Below, piece by piece: positions 1-20,600 of a stretch of 64,000 nucleotides of DNA. Source of the stretch: Glandiceps talaboti (lineage: Eukaryota; Hemichordata; Enteropneusta; Spengelidae). Both the position numbers and the translations under genes were made by a program. Each line of letters opens with the position of its first letter. The first letter of the stretch is position 1. The stretch is taken from the NCBI RefSeq assembly GCF_964340395.1, contig NC_135569.1, positions 15,393,519 through 15,457,518 on the forward strand, written 5' to 3'. Below the pieces are notes generated by a model that saw only the letters and a program-made list of their open reading frames with translations, did not search any database and was not told the origin of the DNA.

Positions 1-5597
<5,597 letters not shown>

Positions 5598-6233
5598 GAT
5601 TCATAGAGACGGTGTTATTTAGTGACAAGACCCGAAATATGGTTATAGCGCCACCATCGGCAGAAACATTTTTAAAGACAGTCTGTTGTTTTTTCCACGT
5701 GATTGTGGACTGTAAAGCTAAGCATGTATTTTTATTTGATTTGATATTAATCGAAGGATGGTTTTATATTGGTATGTTTTAATAGTAAGCATGTGGAATG
5801 TTTAGTTTACAAAGAATCAATATTTATTTAGGCGAAAAAATTGTGTGTTTCCGCTAACATGGCCTCAGTAATTGGGTAGGTTGAGATTTTATTTTATTTT
5901 GTTTTATCTTTTTAATTGTTTTTATTCGTTTTAAAATATTGCTTCGACCTAAAGCCAAATGAAATACCGGTCAGAATATCCCTTCTGATAGTCTGATGAA
6001 ATATGTACAGATATCGCTGAGGAAAGAAAACAAACATACATGAAGGTCAAGAAGACAAAGAATTTCAGAACTTTTTTGTTTGTAATGTTTTTAAAATGTT
6101 TAGGGTCGGTGGCGTAAACTATAACCTGTCGGGTTATCGGAATCACGCATTTTTTATTTGGCCTTACTGTTTAAAGTTGTTTTAGTTGAAATTGAGGTGA
6201 AATCGTTGGTTTTCGTTGAATCTATTATATAGA

Positions 6234-6239
6234 AATAAA
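6234..6239 (+). promoter_or_regulatory. Candidate poly(A) signal of the SLC7A-like gene
   Basis: First clear AATAAA on the + strand after the transporter stop codon, 637 bp downstream. Use is inferred only from position. Confidence 0.4.
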
Positions 6240-6575
6240 ATTGGATAAAAGGTCACACGATTTTACGTGGTTTTGATTTGAAAGCCATCGATGATGAAAA
6301 TGCAAATATGATTGTCATGGCCTAATGTTGCACGAATCATTACCTAGTGTTGGAGGTTGGGGGAGGGGGGGGGGGTCAAAAGTACACCTAACGTTTCGGT
6401 TGGAAGAAACACAATGGGATTTGGAGCACATTAAGTAGTAAGCTTAGACACATTTATTAACATGACCATTGTACACAAATACACAACGATTGAAATCACT
6501 TTACAGTAAATCAATGTCTTCTAATATGTAACCATGTTTAAATAAAATTAGACACAGACATAAACACCACACACA

Positions 6576-6805
6576 TACATATACATACATACATACATAC
6601 ATACATACATACATACATACATACATACATACATACATACATACATACATACATACATACATACATACATACATACGCGCATACGTATGCATGCACATAC
6701 ACATACACATAGATGTAGACACACCCAGACGTACATCCACACCCAGACACACACACACACACACAGAGACAGACACAGACAGACACACAGACACACAGAC
6801 ACACA

Positions 6806-6842
<37 letters not shown>
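6576..6842. repeat. (ACAT)n then (AC)n compound microsatellite
   Basis: About 100 bp of ACAT repeats are followed by CACA-rich sequence with AGAC interruptions. Overlapping frames on both strands are repeat artefacts. Confidence 0.96.
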
Positions 6843-6845
<3 letters not shown>

Positions 6846-7706
6846 TGTATGCAGTGTCTGTTTTTATTTGACGTACGTACACCTACCCATCCATGTAGCG
6901 GGACATTGAATGCCAGTAGAGTATTAAGAAACTGCATCACTTGATAAAATATAGCACAGACAACTAGTTAGGAGTTTACTGTTCTATATTGCTATTTGTA
7001 AGAGGTTAAATGTCTTTATTTTGTACGTCAAAAATCTATTTTAAGTACTAATCAGAGTTATGGTTAATCAGTTTGATATAGAACATAAACGTTACCCGAA
7101 TCTCACTTTTGCAGTGACTTGACAAAATGTCCATGAAACCCATACAGATAATGTCATGTATCGTGTAGGGGGCTATGTTCCATGTGTGGGTATTTACTTA
7201 ACAAAACGATATAAAGCTACACTTCTGGGAAAGATTTTTGGTGTAGTTTGTTAATTTCGAGTGTTTTAAATGCTGAGAGTTTAGAAGAATCAACTTCTTT
7301 TTTTCTTTTCTTTTTTTCCTTTTCTTTTAAGGAATAACGATAAGGAGAGAATGGTATGAGAATATGCTAATTTGGCGAGACCAATTAAACTCTTTGTTTG
7401 CCGTCCACATGTGGGTTATTTTGTCAGTAGACTCAGAAGAAGAAAAAACATGCCACGTTTTCGTTGTGCTCAATGATTTTCTCTCAAGGCCGTATTTCAT
7501 ATTATTGTACACGGAAAGACCGTTCAAATATCTTCAAAATAACAACACATACATGTACGTTTGTATTTATAAATAGTATAAGAAAATGAAACTTTGGACT
7601 CTTCACATTAATTTATATTTCACCAGGGTAATGGATTTAGGTGCAAACAGAAATTGAATCTCAGTACAGAAAAGGGAATTTTACATAACATCATAGCATG
7701 TGGGTT

Positions 7707-7815
<109 letters not shown>

Positions 7816-7885
7816 ATCTGCCTGGTAGGTTTTGGGGAAATTCAAGGACGGCAAACAAAATATTTATTTGATGAAGCTTTATGAA

Positions 7886-7942
7886 CAATGATTTGAGAGT
7901 CAAAGATGAAAGCGCCCCCAGTGTCGAATCTTTGACACAAAA
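7886..7942 (-). repeat. Repeat copy, inverted partner of 11533-11590
   Basis: The segment containing GATGAAAGCGCCCCCAGTG reads, as reverse complement, almost the same as 11533-11590 (CACTAGGGGGCGCTTTCATC). The two copies face each other 3.6 kb apart. They may be two insertions of one short repeat or the ends of one element. Confidence 0.6.
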
Positions 7943-10750
7943 TGGACAAACAGATTAAGTCAAGTAAAAGAGACAGACACATATTATCAGGTCTAAGGTA
8001 TTTGGAAAGAGGTAAAAGTTAATGAACCAACCAACCTTTAACTTTTAATTAGGCTAGCACATTTTAATAAATACATTTGTCTCATTTGCAGACAGTTAAA
8101 ATGACGTGTAGGTCGTCAGTAAGTGTATGTACAGTCGTGTTGGTGATGTTTCAGTTCACAACCAGACTTCAAAGAGTCCAGATGTCTCACAAATGAAAAC
8201 TAAAGTCAGAAGGATACTAAAGACATTAGATCTAGATTAATAAAGATCTCACATTTTGGCGAAAAGTACATTTGTAATAATTATCGTCCACATACACACT
8301 TGTGGTGTACAATGTACCAATCTCTACTACAATGAATTTGTACGGTTTTTTTAATCCGGTCCTTAGCCTGGTAATTTAATAAAATATAGGGTTGGTTGGG
8401 TTGCTAAAACGATATAGAAATAAATATGGATCGATGTCCTAAAAACAATGTTGCCGTATTAGGCTGGCATCTCACGACACGTTGTCTTGTGTCACAAAGT
8501 GACATTATCTTTCATTCATTTTCCCACGTGAGGACATAATCACTACTCGACAGTCTCTATATCAACATTTGACAACTTGTCACTTACATTTGAAGTCCTT
8601 TAGGTGCACCTGAAATAACGAATGGGAGACCGGTGAGGACTGAGACCTGTGACATGACTTGTATGCGACTTTGAATGCCTACCTGCGAGTTGCAAAATTT
8701 CAAGGTGTGACATAACTTATCTAACTTCTTAAGGTGTGACGTAACTTATTTAGCTTCTTATTCGGTATTATCCTCTCAATCAACGACGATAAAAAGAATA
8801 ATATTAGTGACAACTGCTGGTTAAAAAAAGAATTCCAAAGCAACACAGACTTCTTTTTATGTTACGTATTCGAGATACAATTTTGTTTCCCTTAGCATAT
8901 GTCCCATGCTACTGTACATGTTTCGTATCTCGCAGGCCGGAGTTTCAAAGTCGCAGGTCGCAGTTGAGTTGTTACAGTAGAAGTTGCATAGAGGTCAGAG
9001 GTCACTGTCCCCACCGGTGTTGCTTAATATTAGCATTCGTGACACTTGTTGCAGACTTTATTATATTTATAGATGACATCTGCGTATTGTCTTGTTTATT
9101 TTTCTTGCAATTTTAAAGACATTTCATATACCAACGTTTCTTCATAATAATAATTTTGACATTGTTTAGTAATAAATTAATATTGTAATGTGTTGGATCT
9201 TTGTATAGCTAGTTTTACACCTCATTATTCTTTTTCAAGAAGTTCAATATTATTTATTTGCACTTCCTGTACAGTGTTTTTTTAGTTTGATTTCGAATAT
9301 CAAGATAACACCACAAGTTCCAGCATTTTTACAAGTTAAAATCAGGTGCTAATATAGAGACATATTCTACCACGTGTCTTCAAAACTATTTATATTTCCG
9401 CATACAAGTGCACATACCGTACCGTTGCTGTGCAACCATACCTTCTTAGTAATACAGAATGTCATTGATATATGTACATCAGGGGAATTGGACATGGTCA
9501 CCAATAAAGATTGTTTCTAATCACATCCGGGTGACGTGCAATACAGGTGTGTTTTGATTTGTACTTGATATTTACTATAAAACTATAATATTGACAAATA
9601 CGGGACAGAATGGATACAAAGTGTCCATACTTCATAATACAGTGTCCTTTGGGCACATCTTAGGGAGCCTTCAGTAATTACAGGGGGGGGGGATTAGGCT
9701 TGGACTGTTACGTACAATGTGACCCTCCCTGACTCCATCGTGCTAAAAAGTGTCCCTTCCTCAACTTCTTTCTTTAAAACATGACACCTCCCCAAATTAA
9801 AACATGAATTAAAGGCTGTCAGATATGTAAAAGGACACGAGTTCCAGAATCAAAGTTAATGACTTCATTCAATGAAAATATTCATTGGTCTTGAACATTC
9901 GTAAAAATGATGCGTTACCCCTCTAAACTTTTCACTCTAGGTGAAGTAATGTTAAAGAACGTAGGTAAGAAATGGGGACAGTCAGAATCCCCCCCCCCCT
10001 TCTATAAATCCATTGGCTCCCCTCCCAAGGTTGAAGAATATGCCCGACGCCAAACTGCTTAGGATTAAAGCATTCTTATTGCAACCTCTATCCTACCAGG
10101 TCCCCAATTATACAGCTGGGTTGAATGAGGCATAATCATCTTTCAAATCCTGGCCATGGACTTTCAGAAACAAACAGCAGTGGTGACGCTCAAACTGGCA
10201 ACTTACACATTCCAAGCTGTCCACTCTAATAACTCAACCGTCACAATGCCACATGAAATAAAGTTATAACTAGATTCTTCAGAACTTGAATATGCAAAGA
10301 GAGCTTTACTAACAGTAAGGATATACGGTAAAGACTTTGATACATGTCTACAAGGAAAGACAAATTCAGACTTTATGTTACTATGTTTTTTATTAATTTC
10401 ATGTACATTGTTAAACAAAAAAAGACATACCTCAAGAAATTGCATTACTGTAAAACATACATAACTTTGGGAAAGTTTTAAATGCTTCTGTTGAACTAGG
10501 ATGAAAATTTGGATTTAAAAAAACAACAACATTTATCTGACAGAAATATAGAAATAGCTGAATGGGAACAAAGGAATGACCGTACTATATAATCCCATAA
10601 CTCCACTGATAAGATAAGTAGTAATCCAAGACCATGGGATTAGAGCATTTTGGGTTTAAAAAATTTAAGCACAGATTTTGTACTCAGGAGTAGAGGTCAT
10701 GGTTGTGGGTGTTGGATGGACGCTGTAACTGAATTCTGCTCTTTAATATT

Positions 10751-11003
10751 AACTCCCTAGCTTGAGCACAAATGTGTATTTCTTGTACACCCAGTCCACT
10801 GTTCTCCATTCCCTAACTCCCTAGCTTGAGTACAAATGTGTATTTCTTGTACACCCAGTCCACTGTTCTACATTCCCCAACTCCCTAGCTTGAGCACAAA
10901 TGTGTATTTCTTGTACACCCAGTCCACTGTTCTACATTCCCCAACTCCCTAGCTTGAGCACAAAATGTGTATTTCTTGTATACCCACTCCACTGTTCTAT
11001 ATT
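10751..11003. repeat. Minisatellite, 64-bp unit, four copies
   Basis: Units begin AACTCCCTAGCTTGAG at 10751, 10815, 10879 and 10943, with few differences between copies. It is intergenic, between the MRPL20 3' end and the transporter gene. Confidence 0.95.
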
Positions 11004-11207
11004 GTACACTCACACAAATAGTTCTAAATCAAGTTTTGGTCAAGCTATCAACTGCAGTCACCATATTGAAAATTATTATCTAAGACAAATGCTTGTTTAC
11101 AGTAGATAGAGAAGAAGCCCTGTACAACAAGTAACACTGAAGTAAAACACTTTCTCTATGTGCTACACTCATTCATATCAAGTTTAAAAATATGCTGTTT
11201 CAATTGG

Positions 11208-11213
11208 TTTATT
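11208..11213 (-). promoter_or_regulatory. Candidate poly(A) signal of MRPL20
   Basis: TTTATT on the + strand is AATAAA on the coding strand, 459 bp past the MRPL20 stop codon. Use is inferred from position. Confidence 0.4.
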
Positions 11214-11532
11214 TACGAGCCTAGCATGTACATGTGGCCTTTCTAATGTGGTCAATTAGCAAATGAAACAGTATACTTTTACACTTGATATGGATGTTAT
11301 AAAGAATTGTGGTTAATACAGAAAATGCTTTACTTTGGTGTTATGGGTTGTATATAGTTATCAAAATGTCTTGTGTATCCACATTACACACTTTGTACAA
11401 TAACACACTGCTCTACACTCCAAAACTTCAATCACTTTGTTTTCACGAACTAGTTTTAGACCAAATATTCCCACAATTTTGTGCTCTTAGGTATATAAGT
11501 GAGGTTTATAGTGTTCTTGCAAACATGTCCCT

Positions 11533-11590
11533 TTAATGTCAAAGATTCAACACTAGGGGGCGCTTTCATCTTTGAGTCATATCACTGTTC
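11533..11590 (+). repeat. Repeat copy, inverted partner of 7886-7942
   Basis: Contains TCAAAGATTCAACACTAG and GGGGGCGCTTTCATCTTTG, the near-exact inverse of the copy at 7886-7942. It sits about 80 bp downstream of the MRPL20 stop and so is probably in its 3' untranslated region. Confidence 0.6.
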
Positions 11591-11671
11591 ACAAGTATGT
11601 CTGCTTATTTTGAGTAAAAACTGGGTAAACATACACACACATTCACACACACAGAACTAGGCAAAGTTTGA

Positions 11672-14600
11672 TCAATATTTTTCTGTCACCCTTGAAAAAA
11701 CTCCTTCCACTTTCTGCTGAGGTGAAATTGCTGCTAATAAACCCTCTTGCTGTCTTTGCCTTGCTACTTCAACTAAACTCTGAAAAAAGGAACAAGAAAG
11801 TGATTATAATGAATGCAGTGACTACACCAGTATATTAGAAAATATATTGTTCAGCTGATGCAAATATGAATGAGATAAGAGGCCTTGTCATTATGAGTCG
11901 AAGATGAGAAGTAGAGTGACATAAGGGGCCCTGTTATTATGACTTGAAGATGAAAATTAGAGTGACATAAGGGGCCTTGTTAGTATGAGTCGACGATGAG
12001 AAGTAGAGTGACATAAGGGGCCCTGTTATTATGACTTGAAGATGAAAAGTAGAGTGACATAAGGGGCCTTGTTATTATGACTTGAAGATGAAAAGTAGAG
12101 TGACATAAGGGGCCCTGTTATTATGACTTGAAGATGAGAAGTAGAGTGACATAAGGGGCCCTGTTATTATGACTTGAAGATGAAAAGTAGAGTGACATAA
12201 GGGGCCTTGTTAGTATGAGTCAAAGATGAGAAGTACAGTGACATAAGGGGCCTTGTTAGTATGAGTTGAAGATGAGAAGTAGAGTGACATAAGGGGCCTT
12301 GTCACTTATGAGATGAAATGTTCAAAATCAAATTATAATCCCCATTTGTTTTTTTCTTAAATTAAGATTGTACAAGTAATTTAATGATATTATTCTTTCA
12401 GGTGGAAAATAATTGCGACTTTCAAGATTTGTCTCTACTAAGGGCACCTAGTACATCATTTGATATTTCTCATCTTAACACCTTTAAAATGTTGGGTCAG
12501 TTGGTTGGTTAAAAACTTTATAAAAATAAGTAATATAAGAGTATGGGTAGATGTTGGTGGTATTTTAAATTCATAATCATACTGTAACATTTTGAATGAC
12601 TTAGAATAGACAATTAAAGTCAGACAGAAACTTTGACCTATTTATTGTCCTTTAAATTTCCTGAATTTCACCTGTAAACGATTATTTTTCCATAGATAAA
12701 TGTTTGCAGGGTGGCCATCTTAAAATCAATGATGCTGTGACATTTTTCTACTCCTGCTATCGAGGGCATCGATTCTTTTCTTTTTTAAAATCACCAGATT
12801 GAAAATATATACATGTCCAGGGTCTATGGGGGTCATGAGATACAGAATTAAAGGTAAGGGTGTCCCTGTTTCAGGTAAGGCTGCCCTTATCAAAATATAT
12901 ATGATAATATGAGGTTATTACCCGATATTACCTCGTCGTTCATCATATCACCTTGAGTGGAGATACAACGAATGAAGTGGTGATATCGGGTAATAATCGA
13001 TTTATCATATGCCTACGCCCAGGAGTTCAAAGGGTAATTACAAATAAATAAAGAGAGCAAGGCTTGCAATTCAGTGCGCTTTGTGTGTCACATAACCTGT
13101 TATTAGGTGACATTCACGTACACATAGATGCATAGTTTGCTAACCCTGCTCAACTTGCCCCGACGATCATCAATTTCCATCAGATTTTGGTATAACTTTC
13201 CATAATTATTTCAAAATACAATATTGGTATTCGAGTAAGTTCTCTAAAATTTCAGAAAATGCTTTAATGTGTTAGTAAAACTAGATGGTCGACCGCAAGT
13301 GTAACTACTGCAGTACGATAGTGTGGTACGGGTAGTAGCGTACACAATCAGTGGATGACTCACACAGTTGTGCCCACAATACCGTACCTGTATCATGTAT
13401 GAATTTACGATCATAAATACTATCATTTGGGTATGGATATTTCCATCAAAATTTCCTTGTTTTGAAAATTCCACATTGTTGTGGCATACGCGATATCCCT
13501 AACTTCAACACTGATGATTGGCCATCATTTTATTTAAGTTTGTTTATGTTCAGAATCGACATGTTTTGTCCAATCAGAGAGGTGTTTTCCGATGACGTTT
13601 AACATGAATATCATGACGTTTAATGTCCCATACCAGAAATGATATTTCATGTTAAACATCACAAGGAGTGATTGATATGGGCATAGGTATTATAATACCA
13701 CAAACCTACCTTTTGAAGACAGGCGACCTATGACCTTGTCATCTGAAAAAACGCCAGTATCATCAATGGATACTAGTATGTGTTCAATAGATTATTATAA
13801 TAAATACATTGTAATAACGTACCTTGAATGACTTGGGCTCATAAATGGCTAGCTGACCAAGAATTTTTCTGTCTAGAAGAATATTACACTGTCAAGAAAA
13901 AGATCACCGACACTGTTAGTAGAATGAACTCGTAACTAAAAGAGCGCCCTCTATGTGCACCTTTATGTAAGTGTCCTTGAAATTTGTCTATGTTTACCTA
14001 AGTCTTAAAGAAGATAAGATATGAACACTGCAGAGTTGGAAACCCTAGCATTGAAGGGAAAAATTAAAATAAAGTTTGCAAAGATACCTATATCTTTTAC
14101 CATTTTTTTTGTAATTTGTTAAACTCTGTTATTTGAAAGCTTGCACATTTTGATTTGGTCAAAAGGGAAAACTTTTCCACAGAAGCTAGAATCATTCAAG
14201 ACTATGACATACTATTAGGTTCCCATCCTGTGGATAACATTCATGGTCAATAGTTCTATTTGTTCAGTTTTCAAGTCTTTAAAGGTGATTCAAAATGCTC
14301 AGATTCACTATCGCTAATTTGCTAGACGACATGTTTGTGAAATGCCTTCTGGTTTTAAAACTTTTCAAAAGCGTCTGCAAACACCTTAAAATGACCTTTT
14401 TTCAGTCACTTCCCTTCGGATTTACTTCGAGAGTTTTCGGGTATTTCCGGTCCCACCTAGACCACGGGATTTTACGACATCATAAGGAGACATGGTTAGC
14501 ACATAGCCTATGACGAGCGTAGTCAACAGGTGAATAAAACTCAACAGCATTGTGAAAAAATACATTGCTGGTGGTTGTAATAGACATCAGTAAACAAAAA

Positions 14601-17600
14601 CTACACTCTACATGTCTTATTAACCAACATTTACCGATATTTACTCACACTTTCTGACTAATTGGCAGTGTCTGTGGGTATAAATGCTAAAATATGATCT
14701 CCCCATATTATGGCAAAATAAATCAAAACGGCTAGACTAGATATATATAAACACTTGTAATGTAGCGTGTTTCACATTCATTGATTTTTATTTATCTGAT
14801 TTTTTATTATTTGCCGACAAGAAGCATTACGATACTGTAGTGACGTTTGACGGCATCCCCGGGCCAAGGACGGCATATTTTAGCCCAATCGTACTCGCGT
14901 CGCCTTTTGAACAGTGCATTTAACAACAAAGTAAACGTATTTCATCTCGAATAAATATACTAGCTATTAGAATACCAATGGGAAACTTCAAGAAGGCATA
15001 TCGGGACATGTGCCACAATATATTTGTTGGTCCCATAATACACTAATTGATTCGATTTGCTCCCAGCATATGGAAGTACGCTCCGAGTCATTGCATCATG
15101 TAAATGGAACTGTGACCGACCTAATTTTGTTGTCCATATATAAAATGAGACTGACCTGTAAATTTTTCACAGTTTTCGTTGTGGTCTTGTATTGTCACAT
15201 GTTTGGCTTGTGAACACAAGTTTACATCTATTATTGTCTAGTGCGTAATACTCTAGTCCGAGTCTGAAACCCATATAAAACCTAAGAAACTCGCATTCGG
15301 ATCGGACAGAACAGAAGTAGGTCTCATCGACTTGTTGGGGACTCGAATTATTGCTTGTTTTTATCACGGTATACAGGTGATTATTATATCGGTAGAGGGG
15401 TAGTGTTGTCAAGTTTTGTGCAGTCACCGCGGCCGCGGCAGTAAGCTTATACTAGGATAGTTCCGCCGATCAAAGCTGAAGCAGTGTATGTACAATGTAC
15501 TATGGAATCGGGAGAGCACAGCGCACAATCGTGTCGGGTTAAATTTATCCACGTGTTGATGTAATCCATATTTATCAATCAGATATATTGTAAAATTCTT
15601 CAAGTCGTACAGAAATAACGTCTCTAACTTCAAAACAAACCCTGAGAAACTGGACCGGACGCGTGTGGCTAGCCAAGTATCTAGTTGCAGGCTTTCTTTC
15701 ATAACCATGTGCTGGGGTCACGACCTTGATTGCATGCCGACGTCAATATTGTCCAATCATATTTAATATCATGAACACATCGCGATATTTGATTTGTTGG
15801 TTTCCTAAACTGTATACTTCGAATACCATGATTCGTTACAGAATTCTTCTAATGAATATTAAATAGGCCGCTTGTTGCATTAAATTAAGTGATATCGCAA
15901 CAAGGGAAACCATACAAGTTTTCTTCCAGACGAGTTGCTAAAGTCATGTAAATGACAACACTAAACTCACGAAATTTCCTCAATTCTTTACAATTTTATT
16001 GCTGATAATATGGCAATCTAATAGCTAGTATATTTATTCAAGATAAATATGTTTACTTTGTTGCTAAATGCGCCGTTCAAAAGGCGACATCAGTGAGTAT
16101 AGTCGAGTATAGTGGGCAATAATATGCTGTCGACGCCATGCCTGTCGAAGATATTGTAATGCTTCTCCTCGGCAAATAATTAAAAAAATCAGATAAATAA
16201 ATTGAAACACGCGAGCGACATTACAAGTGTTTATGTATATCTACACTGTAGTCTAGCCGTTTTGATTTATTTTGCCATAATATGGGGAGATAATATTTTA
16301 GCATTTATACCCACAGACACTGCCAATTAGTCAGAAAGTGTGAGTAAATATCGGTAAATGTTGGTTAATAAGACATGTAGAGTGTAGTTTTTGTTTACTG
16401 ATGTCTGTTACAACCACTAGCAATGTATTTTTTCACAATGCTGTTGAGTTTTGTTCACCTAGTGACTACGCTCGTCATAGTCTTAGCGCTAACGTGTACC
16501 CCTTATGACGTCATAAAATCCCGTGGTCTAGGTGGGACCGGAAATACCCGAAAACTCTCGAAGTAAATCCGAAGGGAAGTGACTGAAAAAAGGTCATTTT
16601 AAGGTGTTTGCAGACGCTTTTGAAAAGTTTTAAAACCAGAATGCATTTCACAAACATGTCGTCTAGCAAATTAGCGATAGTGAATCTGAGCATTTTGAAT
16701 CACCTTTAAGTTGTAGGTTAAATTGAAGTTTGAATATAGCCGTTGCTTCATTAATTATTTCTTGTACTGTCGTTCATTTGACACACATCACTCATTTTCC
16801 ACAATATGGGGTACCTTCACGTGATGTTTCTTTTGAAATGTCTACAGAGTGGGTAACAGGAATATGATATATTTTGTGAAATCACTTTTTTTTCTTTTTT
16901 TTTTTATAATAATCTTTATTTGTCCAAATAAATTCGGAAATTTGTTGAATGGTCGCCGCAGAGCAGCGCCCTAGTGCCCTAGTGTTGAAGAAGCAGGAGG
17001 AAACTGGAGTGCCAGGGGAAAACCTGCGTTGTTCGGCAGGGTCAAACTGAGCATTACCCTTCTTACATGCAGACCTAGTTAAATTTTAAATCAAACCCAG
17101 CCAACACCAGGCGGGTTCGAACCCAGACTGCAGAGGTAAGAGGCGTACGAGCTAACCGCTCGGCCACAGACAACCCACTTAGATTATACCATGCACAAGC
17201 CAAGCTGAACAAAAAAAATGCAATATATACTCTAGTCGTTCTACATCACGACAACATGTGTCTATGTCACTGGTTCTGCTGTGTTTGAAATATGAGTCAA
17301 AAAGTTCAAAACTGTCATTAATTTCCCTGTTTTTCTGTATCACTGACACTGGTATAATCATGTTATTTGCCAATATTTTTCTTCATTCAGCCGGAAAATA
17401 CTCGTGACCTAAGGGTTGTCACTACAAGTTGCTAGACGAGTAGTGACAAAGACCCCTTAGGTCACTCATATTTTGCTCAGCTGAACAAAGAAAATATTGG
17501 GGAATAACATCTAAATATACCCTAACTATCAGTTTTAAACAAATCTTCATACAATTGAAAACATGGTCCCTAACTTGAGTGTTTTATGGCAAAGTCACAG

Positions 17601-20600
17601 TGCAAATTTGAATGGTCTCTCTACATACAAAGCTTCATAATATATTGACCAAATTGCTATTTGACCTTGAATATGGAGATCAAAGGCAAAGGTCAAGATA
17701 TGAAAAATAAAGCTGACCTTTGGGTTAAAGACATTGAAATGGACTCTTTGTTTATTCAATTTCATGAGTTAACAAACATAGAAAGATTTTGGTCATTTCA
17801 CCTTGAAAGTGTTTGTCAAGGTCACAGGTCAATGTCTCATTAGAAAGCTCATTGACAATGAGAGGATAGACACTTGAATGGTGTCAAGTGTATCAAACTT
17901 TTGGAGATAACAAGCAAAATGTGCTTGTTTATCACAAACATGGCTCTATTTTGCTATTCAAGACAAGGTTGTGAAATGCATATGCCTCACACAGTAAAAA
18001 CAAAGACATGATTAAAATATCACCATCACTTGAAATGTTTGATTCAAAATGGAAACAAATCGTGTGTATTTATCAACATGACATACTTTGACAAGATTCT
18101 GCATCAGATGATTGTATTTCATTCCATTCTCTCTGCTGGCTGCAGACACTCTTGTGATCCACAACTGAAAATAAATGATGAACACTGATAAACACATGGT
18201 AAACACATGGTAAACACATGATAAACACATGGTAAACACACGGTAAACACATGGTAAACACATGATAAACAAATGCTAAACACAGGATATACATGATCTG
18301 TGGTTACATTTTGCTAATACTATCATAAGAGTTTTATCATTGGCAATTATTTAGGAACTTAGTTGTAAATATGAGATTGATGTATATGTCAAGAAATGTG
18401 TGTAAGTTTTTGAAAACCCTGGTAAATCTGGTAAAAGTTACAAACATTTCCATTCCATGTACCATAATTCTGGTACTCTGGTAACATATCCAGGGGAATT
18501 ATGGGATAGTTTACCTTCTTATCATCAAAAACACTGATATAGGTGGATAGGTGGGTGGATAGATGAGTAGAAAGATAGACAGTATATTACATAACATTTA
18601 GGTAATTCTAGCTGAGAGACTTGGCTATCTGGTTCACAATATTGACTTAATTGAAAGACCTAGGAAATGACATTGTCAGGCCAGACAACTTACTCTCTGG
18701 GCTAACAATAACATAATACAATTATTTTAATGATGTTACAAACACATCACGCCAGATACACTGTAGTTAAGTCTCTGGACTAACATAATTCAATTATTTT
18801 CTTGATGCTACAAACCTTTCTCATATATCTCTTCTTTTTAATCTTGGAATGTGTGGAATACTGTAATGCTTTATGTACGGATCTCACGGCCAATGAATAA
18901 CAGTTCTTCCTCCGATAACCAAAATACTGAAATATAACAAAATAACCAAGACAAAGTTAGTTTTTTTCAATTATAGACTTTTAGTATCAGGGTTTGAATA
19001 AACAGTAGTCCCATGTCCACAGGCTACCAATTCTGTTGTCATGGGTTACCATAATTTACAGCTAATAGTAATAGCTCTCTCAGGCTACCAATTCTGTTGT
19101 CATGGGTTTCCATAATTTACAACTAATGTTGTATTTTGTTGTTGTATTTTATTTATTAACATGTCCTATGTGGACTTAAAGTATACATTTGTTTATACAA
19201 TCTGGTTCTAATGTTATTAAAACTTGCCACATCCAGCCCCTTGGGCTTATAAGACACAAATCCAATTTGTTGCAAAATAAATAAATACATAAAGAAAGAA
19301 ACATTTTTTTCAAGTGTGAGGAGTATATCTTACAAATTATACATTGTCTCCTTTCTCTTATTATAAGCATCAAAGATAAAGTTTGCCAACAGGTCAGGTG
19401 TTTTGATCATCAGTAGTTCAATCTTATCCATAATTTGAAAAGCACTGAAATCTGGGTATAAAGCACACACTCTACTAAATAAAGTATCTCTTAAAGAATT
19501 ATACAGACAGCAATCAAAAAGAAAGTGTTTTTCATCTTCAATTTCTGGTCCTAAACAAAAATTACAGGTTCTGTCCTCCACTGGTAGCTGTTGAAATCTA
19601 CCTGTTTCTACTTTTAAAGGTAAAATGCCAGTTCTAAACTGAGCGAGAATAGACCGTTTCGGTCTTGACAATGGTTGCAGTAAATAATTTTCTGTTTCAT
19701 ATTTTTTCTTAAAAGAAACATAAGTTCTTAACTTGGGTTTTCTACACAAATCAGTAAACCACTTCCTTTCAAAAGTCTCTTTTAACTTACAAGAGGCATC
19801 ATCCAAATTTAAAGCTTCAAGATTTAAAAACTTATTTTGTAAATTAATATTTCTGAATACATTAGCTATGTCATAAGACCAATTCTTGTATCTATCTCTT
19901 AAATTGTAATCCCACAAAAAGACAGCTTTAGTGATTCTATCATTTGGCATCTTAACCACTCTATTCCAAAATTTGAGAATATTCAGTTTATGTCTCACAT
20001 TAGATGAAGTCCAACCCATATCACCATTTATGGCAAGTTTTGGTACAAATTTATGCACCCCAAGAAAATATCTTATTGCTGTATTTTGTAAAGATTCACA
20101 TTTCATATTATCAACATAACCCCATATCCCAGAGCAATAATCTGCAATTGGTATAACACAAGAGTCGAATAAAGTGGTAAAAGTGCGAAATCTAAAATCC
20201 CTGTATTTATGTATTTTTGAGATTACAGCTCCTAACGCCCTGCCCGCTGCATCACATAGTGTACCTGCTGTTACCTCAAAATTTAAAAATTCGTCCAGTA
20301 CAACCCCAAGATATTTGTAACTAGGAACCATAACTAATGCTTTATCGTTGTATTGAAAAACAAAATTTGTTCTCTCAATATTTGGACCCCTAAAATGTAC
20401 AATTTGTGTTTTTGCCTCATTAACGACCATACGCCACTTTTGACACCAGTGGGCGAGTACTGTGATTGCTCCTTGAAGTTTATCTTCGGAATCTGATACA
20501 ATCACTATATCATCAGCATAAAGTAGGACACTAATCATCCGATCACCCACTAATAGTAATAGCTCACTCAGACTACTAATTCTGTTGTCATGGGTTACCA

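Noticed and set aside
15010-15708. Three short frames in the core of the TTAA element
   Set aside because: No catalytic DDE/DDD pattern or family resemblance. Lengths are as expected by chance.
14295-16693. Conserved 60-72-codon frame found twice (MLRFTIANLLDD...)
   Set aside because: The two copies are the inverted arms of one element, so similarity does not show protein selection.
17106-17178. Possible tRNA gene on the - strand
   Set aside because: Box A and box B motifs are present but the sequence continues into a SINE body with A-rich tail and has a truncated copy elsewhere. The cloverleaf is not complete.
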